Positions 1 through 5,019 of a stretch of 5,225 bases of DNA are shown here, piece by piece (within the stretch, counting starts at the first letter, position 1; every line of letters begins with the position of its first letter). The DNA lies in the NCBI GenBank assembly GCA_025937615.1, contig JAICRA010000131.1:1-5225 (forward strand), read 5' to 3'. The notes under the pieces are model-generated. The model made no database searches, was not told the DNA's origin, and saw only the letters and a program-made list of their open reading frames with translations. The translations under genes and the position numbers were made by a program. This DNA comes from Thermomicrobiales bacterium. Its GTDB lineage: Bacteria; Chloroflexota; Chloroflexia; Thermomicrobiales; UBA6265.

Positions 1-469
1 TCAGAACACGGCGGCCGAGGCCGCGGCCGCGCTCCAGCGGATGCAGAAGGAGTTCCTGATCGAGCTGGAGGACGTCGCCTGGGTCACCAAGGCGCAGGAT
101 GGCAAGATGAAGCTTCATCAAGGCGCTAACTTGACCGGCGCTGGTGCCGCTGGCGGCGCGTTTTGGGGCTTCCTGTTCGGCTTGATCTTCCTCGTCCCCC
201 TCTTCGGGATGGCCCTGGGAGCGGCAACGGGTGCCCTCGCCGGCAAGCTCGCCGATTACGGCATCGACGACGCGTGGATCAAGGAGGTGGCAAGCTCCAT
301 CCAACCGGGCGGCTCGGCGCTCTTCGTGATGGCGCGCAACGCCAATCAGGAGCGAGTGCTGCCGGAGATGGCCAAGTTCGGCGGCACCGTGCTCCGGACC
401 AACCTCACCACCGAGCAGCAGCAGGCACTTGAAAACGCGCTGCAGCCCGCCTCCGAGGCCGCCGCGTAG
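1..469 (+). CDS. DUF1269 family membrane protein, copy 1 (5' truncated by window edge)
   Basis: Small membrane protein of unknown function, matched to the DUF1269 family by recognition and by close similarity to the complete copy at 4433-4927. The reading frame is open from base 2. The visible 155 residues align without gaps to the second copy from its residue 13, so about 12 codons including the start lie outside the window. The ATG at 41 is internal and should not be taken as the start. Visible residues 19-30 form a strand-like segment ending in DVAWVTK. Residues 44-82 are a long Gly/Ala-rich hydrophobic stretch that could make one or two membrane helices of glycine-zipper type. A PGGSALFVMAR strand and a VLPEMAKFGGTVLRTNLT strand/helix follow. 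The tail is Gln/Ala rich. The LURP-one-related gene starts 77 nt downstream on the same strand. Whether they share a transcript is unclear. Family call is good; function is unknown. Confidence 0.85.
   Translation, partial: QNTAAEAAAALQRMQKEFLIELEDVAWVTKAQDGKMKLHQGANLTGAGAAGGAFWGFLFGLIFLVPLFGMALGAATGALAGKLADYGIDDAWIKEVASSIQPGGSALFVMARNANQERVLPEMAKFGGTVLRTNLTTEQQQALENALQPASEAAA
2..442 (+). repeat. Paralogous direct repeat, left copy (partner 4469-4909)
   Basis: This coding stretch aligns codon for codon, with no gap, to 4469-4909. My hand count gives 116 identical residues of 147. At DNA level there are long matching blocks, for example 69-91 against 4536-4558, identical over 23 nt. The flanking DNA on the right side is unrelated, so the duplicated unit is the gene itself. 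The copies are in direct orientation about 4.5 kb apart. Confidence 0.7.
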
Positions 470-507
470 GGCCGCGCCGGCCGCACCGCCGTCACCGGCC
501 GATCTAT

Positions 508-530
508 GGCTCGACTCGCGATTCGAGGCC
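508..530 (+). repeat. Small stem-loop just before the ribosome binding site of the LOR gene
   Basis: GGCTCGA (508-514) can pair with TCGAGGCC (523-530), giving seven base pairs with one bulged G and an 8-nt loop. It ends one base before the AGAGGAG site at 532-538. Another GC-only pairing (CGGCCG at 478-483 with 496-501) lies just upstream. In GC-rich DNA such short stems are common by chance, so a regulatory role is only a possibility. Confidence 0.25.
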
Positions 531-546
531 CAGAGGAGCGACTCCC

Positions 547-1116
547 ATGTTGAGGCGGCGAAGAATGGACGGGGTGGCAGAACACCCGCCTCCGACAGCC
601 GAACCGACGGCCATGCCATCCGCTGGTGCGGCGACCGCGTTCAACCGTTATCGGATGATCGAAAAACTGGTCTCGATCGGTGACGACTTCTTCATCCAAA
701 ACGACCTGGGCCAGCGCGTCTTCAAGGTTGACGGCAAGGCGTTGCGGCTGCGGGACACGCTGTGTTTCCGGGACATGGCGGGCAATGAGATCTGCAAGAT
801 CCAGCAGCGGATGGCCCGCATCCGGGACACGATGGAGATCGAGGGCCCGGACGGCCGCCGGCTGGCGATGGTGCATAAAGCGATGATCACACCGCTCCGT
901 GACCGCTACACCATCAAGCTCGAAGGCGGTCCCGATCTCGATGTTCAGGGCAACATCCTGGCGCACGAGTATCGCATAGGCAATGTGGCCACGGTCTCGA
1001 AAAAGTGGTTTCGAGTGCGCGATTCCTATGGGGTCGAGATCGGCCCGGGACAGGGCGATGTCGTGATTCTGGCCGCCACTGTCTGTATCGATCAGATGTC
1101 ACACGATGCTCGCTAG
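547..1116 (+). CDS. LURP-one-related (LOR, YxjI-like) family protein
   Basis: 189-residue protein of the LURP-one-related/tubby-like fold family, which in bacteria includes Bacillus YxjI. Its members are predicted beta-barrels around a central hydrophobic helix, and their bacterial role is largely unknown. The domain runs from about residue 34 to the end. It shows the repeating two-strand pattern: RMIEKLVSIGDDFFI then DLGQRVFKVDGKALRLRD; GNEICKIQQ; the second half with LDVQGNILAHEY and VATVSKKWFRVRDSYGVEI; and the hydrophobic C-terminal helix VVILAATVCIDQM (172-184). Residues 1-33 are an Arg-rich start (MLRRRRM) followed by a Pro/Ala-rich linker, probably disordered, which makes this longer than a bare domain. 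AGAGGAG at 532-538 sits 8 nt from ATG 547 and supports that start; ATG 565 and ATG 613 are weaker alternatives. The next gene begins 11 nt after the stop, suggesting co-translation with the DUF6325-like gene. By analogy with tubby-like proteins it may bind membrane lipid; that is inference. Confidence 0.85.
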   Translation: MLRRRRMDGVAEHPPPTAEPTAMPSAGAATAFNRYRMIEKLVSIGDDFFIQNDLGQRVFKVDGKALRLRDTLCFRDMAGNEICKIQQRMARIRDTMEIEGPDGRRLAMVHKAMITPLRDRYTIKLEGGPDLDVQGNILAHEYRIGNVATVSKKWFRVRDSYGVEIGPGQGDVVILAATVCIDQMSHDAR

Positions 1117-1122
1117 AGGTGA
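1115..1122 (+). promoter_or_regulatory. Ribosome binding site fixing the DUF6325-like start
   Basis: AGAGGTGA lies 5 nt before ATG 1128 and overlaps the stop codon of the LOR gene. It decides the start: the frame is open back to a start codon at 1005, deep inside the LOR gene, but that site has no such signal and would add 41 residues read from the LOR gene in another frame. Confidence 0.7.
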
Positions 1123-1127
1123 TCGGG

Positions 1128-1655
1128 ATGGCCTCTGACGTGATCTACGGGCCAATGCAACTGCTCGTGATTGGCTTCGGTCAGGCGGCGTTGCCGCTCG
1201 ATTTTGTCAATCAGCTGCGACGCCTCAGGGATGATGGGGTCATCCGCCTGGTCGACGCGGTCTACGTCGCGAAGGACGAACACGGTGACTTGACCGAGAT
1301 TCGCGTGACTGACTTTAGCGAGGAGGAGATGGCTATCTTCGGCACGCTTGCCGGGGCTCTGTTTGGTTTTGGAGCGGCGGGCGAAGATGGCGCGGTGGTG
1401 GGCGCCGTAATCGGGGAGATGGCCGCCGAGGCCGAAGAATTTGGACTCGACAGCGACGACATGGATGAGATCGCCGACCGAATCCCCCGTGGCTCGTCGG
1501 CGGCTTTCATCCTCCTGGAGCATCTCTGGGCGATAGGACTCAAGGAATCGCTGCGGAATACGAACGGCGCCGTCATCGCGCACGGCTGGCTGACACCTGC
1601 CACGCTGATCGCGATGGGTGAGCAGGCGGCCGCGGTGGCCGAGGCCGGAGACTGA
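1128..1655 (+). CDS. DUF6325-like family protein (relative of DUF1269)
   Basis: 175-residue protein of unknown function. It resembles actinobacterial-type DUF6325 proteins, often labelled as DUF1269-like membrane proteins. The N-terminus YGPMQLLVIGF (7-17) is a beta-strand, followed by a helix with LDFVNQLRRLRDDGVIRLVDAVYVAKDEHGDL (25-55). A Gly/Ala segment with acidic residues (about 72-105) replaces the more hydrophobic middle of the DUF1269 copies. Then come IADRIPRGSSAAFILLEHLWAIGL (115-138) and GAVIAHGWLTPATL (147-160). The order of elements matches the DUF1269 proteins at both ends of this window, down to the I-P-x-G-S/G-S-A turn. The central segment is less hydrophobic and acidic, so it may be soluble or peripheral rather than membrane-spanning. 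It sits 11 nt behind the LOR gene, so the two are probably co-translated. Assignment rests on recognition of the pattern; no function is known to me. Confidence 0.75.
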   Translation: MASDVIYGPMQLLVIGFGQAALPLDFVNQLRRLRDDGVIRLVDAVYVAKDEHGDLTEIRVTDFSEEEMAIFGTLAGALFGFGAAGEDGAVVGAVIGEMAAEAEEFGLDSDDMDEIADRIPRGSSAAFILLEHLWAIGLKESLRNTNGAVIAHGWLTPATLIAMGEQAAAVAEAGD

Positions 1656-1715
1656 GTCCGACGTCGCACGCAGTAGTGAGGGAACCACGCGTCGTTAAGA
1701 TCGCCCCTGCAGCAC

Positions 1716-1721
1716 AAGGAG
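1716..1721 (+). promoter_or_regulatory. Ribosome binding site for the GTG start at 1729
   Basis: AAGGAG, 7 nt before GTG 1729. The strong match and ideal spacing support GTG as the start of the small membrane protein and make this short gene credible. Confidence 0.7.
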
Positions 1722-1728
1722 CATTGCC

Positions 1729-1962
1729 GTGTACGGTACGGAGACGTTTCTCTGGTTCATCCTCGCCATCTTCTACATCAGTTGCCTCTTCACCGTCTGT
1801 ATCATGACGTTTCGCAAGGGGCACACGCTGCTGGGCATCATCGGCATCTTCTTCCCGATTCTCTGGCTCATCGGCGCGTTCATACCTCCCAAGCCAGGAT
1901 CGCGCTTTGATGTTGAGCAGCGGATGGCATACCAACGACAAGTCGCCGAATACACGAGATGA
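1729..1962 (+). CDS. Small two-helix membrane protein, unknown function
   Basis: 77-residue integral membrane protein that I cannot assign to a named family with confidence. Residues 7-27 (FLWFILAIFYISCLFTVCIM region) form one membrane helix. TFRKGHT is a short basic connector and residues 33-52 (TLLGIIGIFFPILWLIGAF) form the second helix. The end is PPKPGSRF plus a charged, soluble tail to residue 77. The basic connector suggests that the loop faces the cytoplasm with both ends outside (positive-inside rule), although the charged tail makes this uncertain. The GTG start has a strong AAGGAG site. The gene lies 73 nt after the DUF6325-like gene and 45 nt before the six-helix gene, in the same direction. 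Its TGA stop is in the same frame as the next gene, with no other stop between. The helix-turn-helix layout recalls small 'hypothetical membrane proteins' of actinobacteria, but that is only a resemblance. Confidence 0.75.
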   Translation: MYGTETFLWFILAIFYISCLFTVCIMTFRKGHTLLGIIGIFFPILWLIGAFIPPKPGSRFDVEQRMAYQRQVAEYTR

Positions 1963-2007
1963 TCAGCCCGGACTCAGTCGGCGAAGAGACCGAGCGTAGG
2001 CATCGAC

Positions 2008-2796
2008 GTGGACGCTCCGACCGATCTCCGGCTGGAGTCAGCGCCGGACAACGAAGCACCCGTGTCCGAGCACGACGCCCCCCTTGCCGTACGCAAGGCG
2101 GCTATGCTGACTGCCGGGATTGGGCTCGTTCACGCGCTCCTGTTGATGGCCGGGGCCTTCGCGCTCAAGACGCAGACTCCAGGCATCGACGCAACTGACG
2201 AGGAACTAGTCGCCTTCTATCAGGACCCGGACCAGCGCCGGGTTGTCGTCGTGGCGGGGTTGTATCTCATCCCATTTGCCGGAATCGCGTTTGTCTGGTT
2301 CTTCGTCGCGTTGCGCATGTGGCTCAGCGCTAGCGCTCCCCGCTTGAACGTCATGCTCTCCAATGTCCAATTGGTAAGCGGCATCATCTACACGACACTC
2401 ATCCTGGCGGCTGGCGGCGCGATGTCTGTCACTGCCGCGACTGTCGAGCTGTCAGACAAGGTATTTGATCCGTTGCTCGCCCGCCAGTTCCCGCAGTATG
2501 GAGCCTCGCTGCTCCTTGTGTTTGCGATGCGCATGGCGGCGATGTTCGTCCTCACGACCACGAATCTCGGGCGGCTGTCCGGCATCCTTCCGCAGTGGTT
2601 CATCTGGGTGGGATTCGTTATGGCCGCCGGGCTGCTCCTCACGGCGTCCTTCAGTTCGTGGCTGGTCTTCGCCTTTCCAGCGTGGATCCTCACATTCTGC
2701 GTCGTGCTCATAGATCGAGCCCGGAAGATCTCGCGCGATCTGGTGGTTACGGAGCCGGGCGAACTGAGGCGGTTGCGACGAGTCGCTCGATCGTGA
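2008..2796 (+). CDS. Polytopic membrane protein (about six helices), unknown function
   Basis: 262-residue integral membrane protein without a family I can name. Residues 1-30 are soluble and acidic, followed by membrane segments at about 31-53, 79-105, 118-140, 165-185, 197-215 and 217-236. The longest soluble loop (about 54-78, TQTPGIDATDEELVAFYQDPDQRR) is acidic and follows the first helix. The C-terminal tail (237-262) is Arg-rich and likely cytoplasmic, which would put both ends inside and the acidic loop outside. I see no nucleotide-binding motif, metal cluster or transporter signature. GTG 2008 is the first possible start after the upstream stop and has only a weak TAGG site at 1997-2000; GTG 2062 and ATG 2104 are in-frame alternatives, the latter just at the first helix. 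It lies 45 nt after the small membrane protein and is probably the last gene of that run, because a 440-nt gap follows. Confidence 0.75.
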   Translation: MDAPTDLRLESAPDNEAPVSEHDAPLAVRKAAMLTAGIGLVHALLLMAGAFALKTQTPGIDATDEELVAFYQDPDQRRVVVVAGLYLIPFAGIAFVWFFVALRMWLSASAPRLNVMLSNVQLVSGIIYTTLILAAGGAMSVTAATVELSDKVFDPLLARQFPQYGASLLLVFAMRMAAMFVLTTTNLGRLSGILPQWFIWVGFVMAAGLLLTASFSSWLVFAFPAWILTFCVVLIDRARKISRDLVVTEPGELRRLRRVARS

Positions 2797-3042
2797 CTCC
2801 GCTGGTCCAGAGAGCAGTCTGTTCGGAACGCGTTGCTTCACGATCGTTGCCTGTTTCACCTCTCATTTTCCGAGTACCTGCTTGCGCCGATTGAACCGCA
2901 CGCAGCTGGTTGTGAATACGTCTTTTGGCGCATGCCACTGAGACCCCACCCTGGCTAAGCTCTCACTGCTGCCGCTGTTCAATGACGCAGGCCGACCTCC
3001 GGTCATGCACCGGCGCGCATGCTGAGCCGGCCGGTTTGCGGG

Positions 3043-3057
3043 CGCCTTGCCAAGGCG
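3043..3057. repeat. Perfect 15-nt palindrome in the PPK2 upstream region
   Basis: CGCCTTG (3043-3049), a central C, and CAAGGCG (3051-3057) form a perfect odd palindrome. TGCG at 3037-3040 and CGCA at 3062-3065 add a further four pairs across a small asymmetric loop. Its form suits a dimeric repressor site or a short hairpin in a leader RNA. It lies 180 nt before the PPK2 start. No regulator is identified. Confidence 0.4.
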
Positions 3058-3221
3058 AGCTCGCAGCGGCCAGTCCGCCACTGGAAGGCCGAGCCTGTGC
3101 CCTGGTTGTTCATGGGTGACTGGCACGGGCCACCATGCGATCACCGAACCCGACCTGGTGGTGCTGGCGACGCTGCAGACCTGGTGGCGGTCGCTCGAGG
3201 ACCCGGCCGGAACGGATGCGT

Positions 3222-3228
3222 GGAGGAG
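3222..3228 (+). promoter_or_regulatory. Ribosome binding site fixing the PPK2 start
   Basis: GGAGGAG, 8 nt before ATG 3237. It rules out the longer reading from ATG 3135, whose 34 extra residues are Trp/Arg/Pro-rich and unlike PPK2, and disfavors GTG 3231, which would be only 2 nt away. Confidence 0.75.
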
Positions 3229-3236
3229 TTGTGACG

Positions 3237-4103
3237 ATGGCTGCCGCCGTGAAGTCGAAAGGCAAGAAAGGGAAGAAAAACCAGCAGGTGGTCATCGCCG
3301 ACAATGGATCCGCTCCGCACGAAGCGAAGCCCCCGATGACGGCTAAGGAATTCGAGCGAGAGCTCGTGCCACTGCAAGAAGAGCTCGTCAAGGTCCAGGA
3401 GTGGGTCAAAGCCACGGGCGCGAAGATCTGCATTGTGTTCGAGGGCCGCGACGCCGCCGGCAAGGGCGGAACGATCAAGCGCATCACCGAACGGGTCAGC
3501 CCGCGGGTCTTCCGCGTGGTCGCACTGCCGGCGCCGACCGAACGCGAGAAATCACAGATGTACATTCAGCGCTACGTCCCGCACTTTCCGGCGGCAGGCG
3601 AGGTCGTTATCTTCGACCGGAGCTGGTACAACCGGGCCGGGGTCGAGCGGGTGATGGGGTATGCCACCGAATCGCAAGTGCAAGAGTTTCTTCGCCAGGT
3701 GGGGGACGTTGAACGGGCGATGGTCGGCTCCGGCATCATCCTGATCAAATACTGGCTCGAAGTCGGCCAGGAGGAGCAGACGCGACGCTTGCAAGATCGC
3801 ATCGACGACGGTCGCAAGACGTGGAAGTTGAGCCCGATGGACCTGGATTCATACGGTCGCTGGTACGACTATTCCCGGGCGCGCGATGAGATGTTCGCTG
3901 CCTCCGACAGGCCGGAAACACCGTGGTATGTCATCGATTCCAATGAGAAGCGCCGGGCGCGGCTCAACTGCATTGCCCACCTGTTGAGCTTGATTCCGTA
4001 CAAAAGTGTAGCGCGGCCGAAGGTCACGCTGCCCAAGCGCAAGGCTGCCGATGGCTACGTCGAGCCGAAATATCCCTACCGCTTCGTCCCGCAGCGCTAC
4101 TGA
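3237..4103 (+). CDS. ppk2: Polyphosphate kinase 2, class I (single-domain PPK2)
   Basis: 288-residue cytoplasmic enzyme that transfers the terminal phosphate of inorganic polyphosphate to nucleoside diphosphates, or the reverse. Class I members mainly interconvert NDP and NTP. The P-loop fold is clear. Residues 64-69 are the CIVFEG strand, with Walker A G70-R-D-A-A-G-K76-G-G. The RVVALPAPTEREKSQMYIQRYVPHFP region (93-118) follows. Walker B is VVIFDRSWYNRAGVERVMG (123-141, D127). The lid helix region is RLQDRIDDGRKTWKLSPMDLDS (184-205), then RARDEMF and PWYVIDSNEKRRARLNCI (229-246). Length and motifs fit an intact single-domain class I PPK2 with no missing key residue. The first 17 residues are unusually Lys-rich (six Lys between 6 and 14) and probably flexible; they might help hold the polyanionic substrate, which is inference. 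The gene has a 440-nt gap before it and a hairpin 17 nt after its stop, so it may be transcribed alone. ADP versus GDP preference cannot be read from the sequence. Confidence 0.95.
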   Translation: MAAAVKSKGKKGKKNQQVVIADNGSAPHEAKPPMTAKEFERELVPLQEELVKVQEWVKATGAKICIVFEGRDAAGKGGTIKRITERVSPRVFRVVALPAPTEREKSQMYIQRYVPHFPAAGEVVIFDRSWYNRAGVERVMGYATESQVQEFLRQVGDVERAMVGSGIILIKYWLEVGQEEQTRRLQDRIDDGRKTWKLSPMDLDSYGRWYDYSRARDEMFAASDRPETPWYVIDSNEKRRARLNCIAHLLSLIPYKSVARPKVTLPKRKAADGYVEPKYPYRFVPQRY

Positions 4104-4120
4104 ACTCCAGCTATCTTGCC

Positions 4121-4141
4121 CCGGCCCGCCATCCGGGCCGG
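4121..4141 (+). terminator. GC-rich hairpin after PPK2, possible terminator
   Basis: CCGGCCCG (4121-4128) pairs perfectly with CGGGCCGG (4134-4141) around a 5-nt loop, starting 17 nt after the PPK2 stop. There is no T-tract after it, so it would not be a classic intrinsic terminator. It may act as a transcript-end or stabilising hairpin. Position is the main support. Confidence 0.45.
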
Positions 4142-4198
4142 TGAAGAGGAGCATCAACTGCTCGGTTCAGCCAAGCGAGCGGATGGTGCTCTTCTTCA
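4142..4198 (+). ncRNA. Long imperfect stem-loop, candidate structured RNA element
   Basis: TGAAGAGGAGCATCA (4142-4156) can pair over all 15 positions with TGGTGCTCTTCTTCA (4184-4198). Two positions, 4148/4192 and 4154/4186, are G-U wobbles in a + strand RNA and would be A-C mismatches in the opposite transcript. Inside, GCTCG (4160-4164) pairs with CGAGC (4176-4180) around an 11-nt loop. It follows the 4121-4141 hairpin with no spacing. It could be part of the PPK2 3' untranslated region, a small RNA, or the ends of a tiny inverted-repeat element. I recognise no known RNA family. Confidence 0.35.
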
Positions 4199-4202
4199 TC
4201 CA

Positions 4203-4219
4203 TCGTCGTTTTTCGACGA
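4203..4219 (+). repeat. Six-bp hairpin with T5 loop
   Basis: TCGTCG (4203-4208) and CGACGA (4214-4219) flank a loop of five T. It lies 4 nt after the large stem and completes a run of three stem-loops over about 100 nt. The T run is in the loop, not after the stem, so it is not a normal terminator on the + strand. Confidence 0.4.
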
Positions 4220-4419
4220 CGTGGCGCGATATCCGATGAACTCGCAGCGCTTCGGCGATCGGTCCATTCACCGCCAAGATCACCGCATGACGCGAATACT
4301 CCATTGGTCGCTACCCGCTACGACCCGCTGCGTGCCAAGATGGAGACCCCGACCGGTCTGGTCGAGGCGCCATGATCGTGCGTTGGGATTTGCCAGCCCG
4401 AACGGTCGGTGAGCCAAAG

Positions 4420-4426
4420 AAAGGAG
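4420..4426 (+). promoter_or_regulatory. Ribosome binding site fixing the GTG start at 4433
   Basis: AAAGGAG, 6 nt before GTG 4433. A GTG at 4409 in the same frame lies upstream of this site and would add eight residues encoded by the binding site itself, so it is unlikely to be the real start. Confidence 0.75.
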
Positions 4427-4432
4427 TCGCAC

Positions 4433-4927
4433 GTGGCGAGCACGCTTGCAGTCATCGCGTATCCCGAGCAGGACACCGCCGGTGAGGCGGCGGCCGCGCT
4501 CAAGCGGATGCAGGATGAGTTCATGATTGACCTGCAGGACGTCGCCTGGGTCACCAAGACGCAGAACGGCAAGATGAAGCTGCATGAGGGGACCAGCCTG
4601 ACCGGCGCCGGCGCCGCTTCTGGTGCGTTGTGGGGGTTCCTGTTCGGCCTGCTCTTTTTCGTTCCCGTCCTGGGGATGGCCGTGGGAGCAGCCACCGGCG
4701 CCCTGGCCGGACACCTCAGCAACTATGGGATCGACCACAAGTGGATTAATGAGGTGGCAAACTCCATCCCACCGGGCGGGTCGGCGCTCTTTGTCATGGC
4801 CCGCGATACGAACCAGGAGCGGGTCCTGCCGGAGATGGCGAAGTTTGGCGGCACCGTGCTCAAGACGAACCTCACGAGCGAGCAACAGCAGGCGCTCGAA
4901 AACGCGCTGTCCCCGTCTGCTGCCTAG
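4433..4927 (+). CDS. DUF1269 family membrane protein, copy 2 (complete)
   Basis: 164-residue protein of unknown function, the intact counterpart of the truncated gene at the left edge. It begins with a strand ASTLAVIAY (2-10) and an Ala-rich helix to about residue 30, then FMIDLQDVAWVTK (30-42). Residues 57-94 are a long Gly/Ala-rich hydrophobic region with repeated small residues (GAGAASGA, GAATGALAG), compatible with a helical hairpin packed by glycine zippers. The second half has IPPGGSALFVMAR (112-124) and VLPEMAKFGGTVLKTNLT (131-148), then a Gln/Ala tail. The two soluble halves flanking the membrane part would lie on the same side if the region is a hairpin. It is about 79% identical to copy 1, with changes mostly conservative, so both appear to be under selection. 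It is separated from PPK2 by 329 nt and from the secreted protein by 92 nt. Membrane insertion is predicted, not shown. Confidence 0.88.
   Translation: MASTLAVIAYPEQDTAGEAAAALKRMQDEFMIDLQDVAWVTKTQNGKMKLHEGTSLTGAGAASGALWGFLFGLLFFVPVLGMAVGAATGALAGHLSNYGIDHKWINEVANSIPPGGSALFVMARDTNQERVLPEMAKFGGTVLKTNLTSEQQQALENALSPSAA
4469..4909 (+). repeat. Paralogous direct repeat, right copy (partner 2-442)
   Basis: Counterpart of the left copy at a constant offset of 4467 nt, with no insertion or deletion across 147 codons. Differences are spread along the gene rather than clustered, which points to an older duplication rather than recent gene conversion. Confidence 0.7.
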
Positions 4928-5005
4928 GAGTGGGCGCCGCCGCGAGGTGACCGGGGAGTCGGTCATCACGAATCGGCGGCTGAAGGTGCAGCGCAACTGC
5001 CGTGT

Positions 5006-5011
5006 GGAGAG
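5006..5011 (+). promoter_or_regulatory. Ribosome binding site for the exported protein at 5020
   Basis: GGAGAG, 8 nt before ATG 5020. It favors this ATG over ATG 5071, which would remove the positively charged part of the signal peptide. Confidence 0.55.
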
Positions 5012-5019
5012 CAGGCAAC

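Larger units (their letters stand above)
2797..3236 (+). other. 440-nt gap without a convincing gene, upstream of PPK2
   Basis: No open frame here has a good ribosome binding site or a protein pattern I recognise on either strand. Contents I can point to: a possible ECF-type promoter (GGAAC 2825-2829, GTT 2846-2848, 16-nt spacer, very weak); a 15-nt palindrome at 3043-3057; and a 10-nt direct repeat GACCTGGTGG at 3152-3161 and 3178-3187. The stretch 3113-3220 in the frame of base 3113 reads rather like protein (a DLVVLATLQTWW segment) but has a stop upstream and no start signal. It could be a decayed gene, a long leader for PPK2, or chance. Confidence 0.5.
4104..4432 (+). other. 329-nt gap with clustered stem-loops, then unassigned sequence
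   Basis: The first third (4121-4219) is occupied by three successive stem-loops described separately. The rest (4222-4419) shows no gene I can support: a frame open over 4145-4375 has no start signal, and an open frame at 4116-4412 has no ribosome binding site and overlaps the stems. I see no convincing promoter for the downstream DUF1269 gene, though one is expected if the hairpins end the PPK2 transcript. Confidence 0.5.

Noticed and set aside
346..966. Minus-strand open frame of 206 codons
   Set aside because: It overlaps the end of DUF1269 copy 1 and most of the LOR gene, both of which have strong family patterns on the + strand.
1005..1127. Longer N-terminus for the DUF6325-like protein from a start at 1005
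   Set aside because: It reads through the LOR gene in another frame, lacks a ribosome binding site and does not resemble the family. ATG 1128 has AGAGGTGA at good spacing.
2850..2870. GTTTCACC-like sequence that might be a Pho box before ppk2
   Set aside because: Only one half-site resembles the GTTCACC repeat and the second repeat is missing. A single partial match is not evidence of PhoP binding.
2863..3144. Minus-strand open frame of 93 codons in the gap before PPK2
   Set aside because: No ribosome binding site, no hydrophobic or domain pattern and unusual composition. Kept only as part of the gap description.
3019..3234. Plus-strand 71-codon frame ending at the PPK2 ribosome binding site
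   Set aside because: The position would suit a leader peptide, but there is no ribosome binding site before 3019 and the sequence is Arg/Gly/Pro-rich without pattern.
3135..3236. Longer PPK2 starting at ATG 3135
   Set aside because: The added Trp/Arg/Pro-rich residues are unlike PPK2, and GGAGGAG at 3222-3228 points to ATG 3237.
4142..4198. Inverted repeat as the ends of a miniature transposable element
   Set aside because: No flanking target-site duplication is seen, the arms are only 15 nt and 27 nt apart, and there is no second copy in the window. RNA structure explains the wobble pattern better.
4116..4412. 98-codon plus-strand frame between PPK2 and DUF1269 copy 2
   Set aside because: It starts within 15 nt of the PPK2 stop without a binding site, runs through the stem-loops and shows no known protein pattern.
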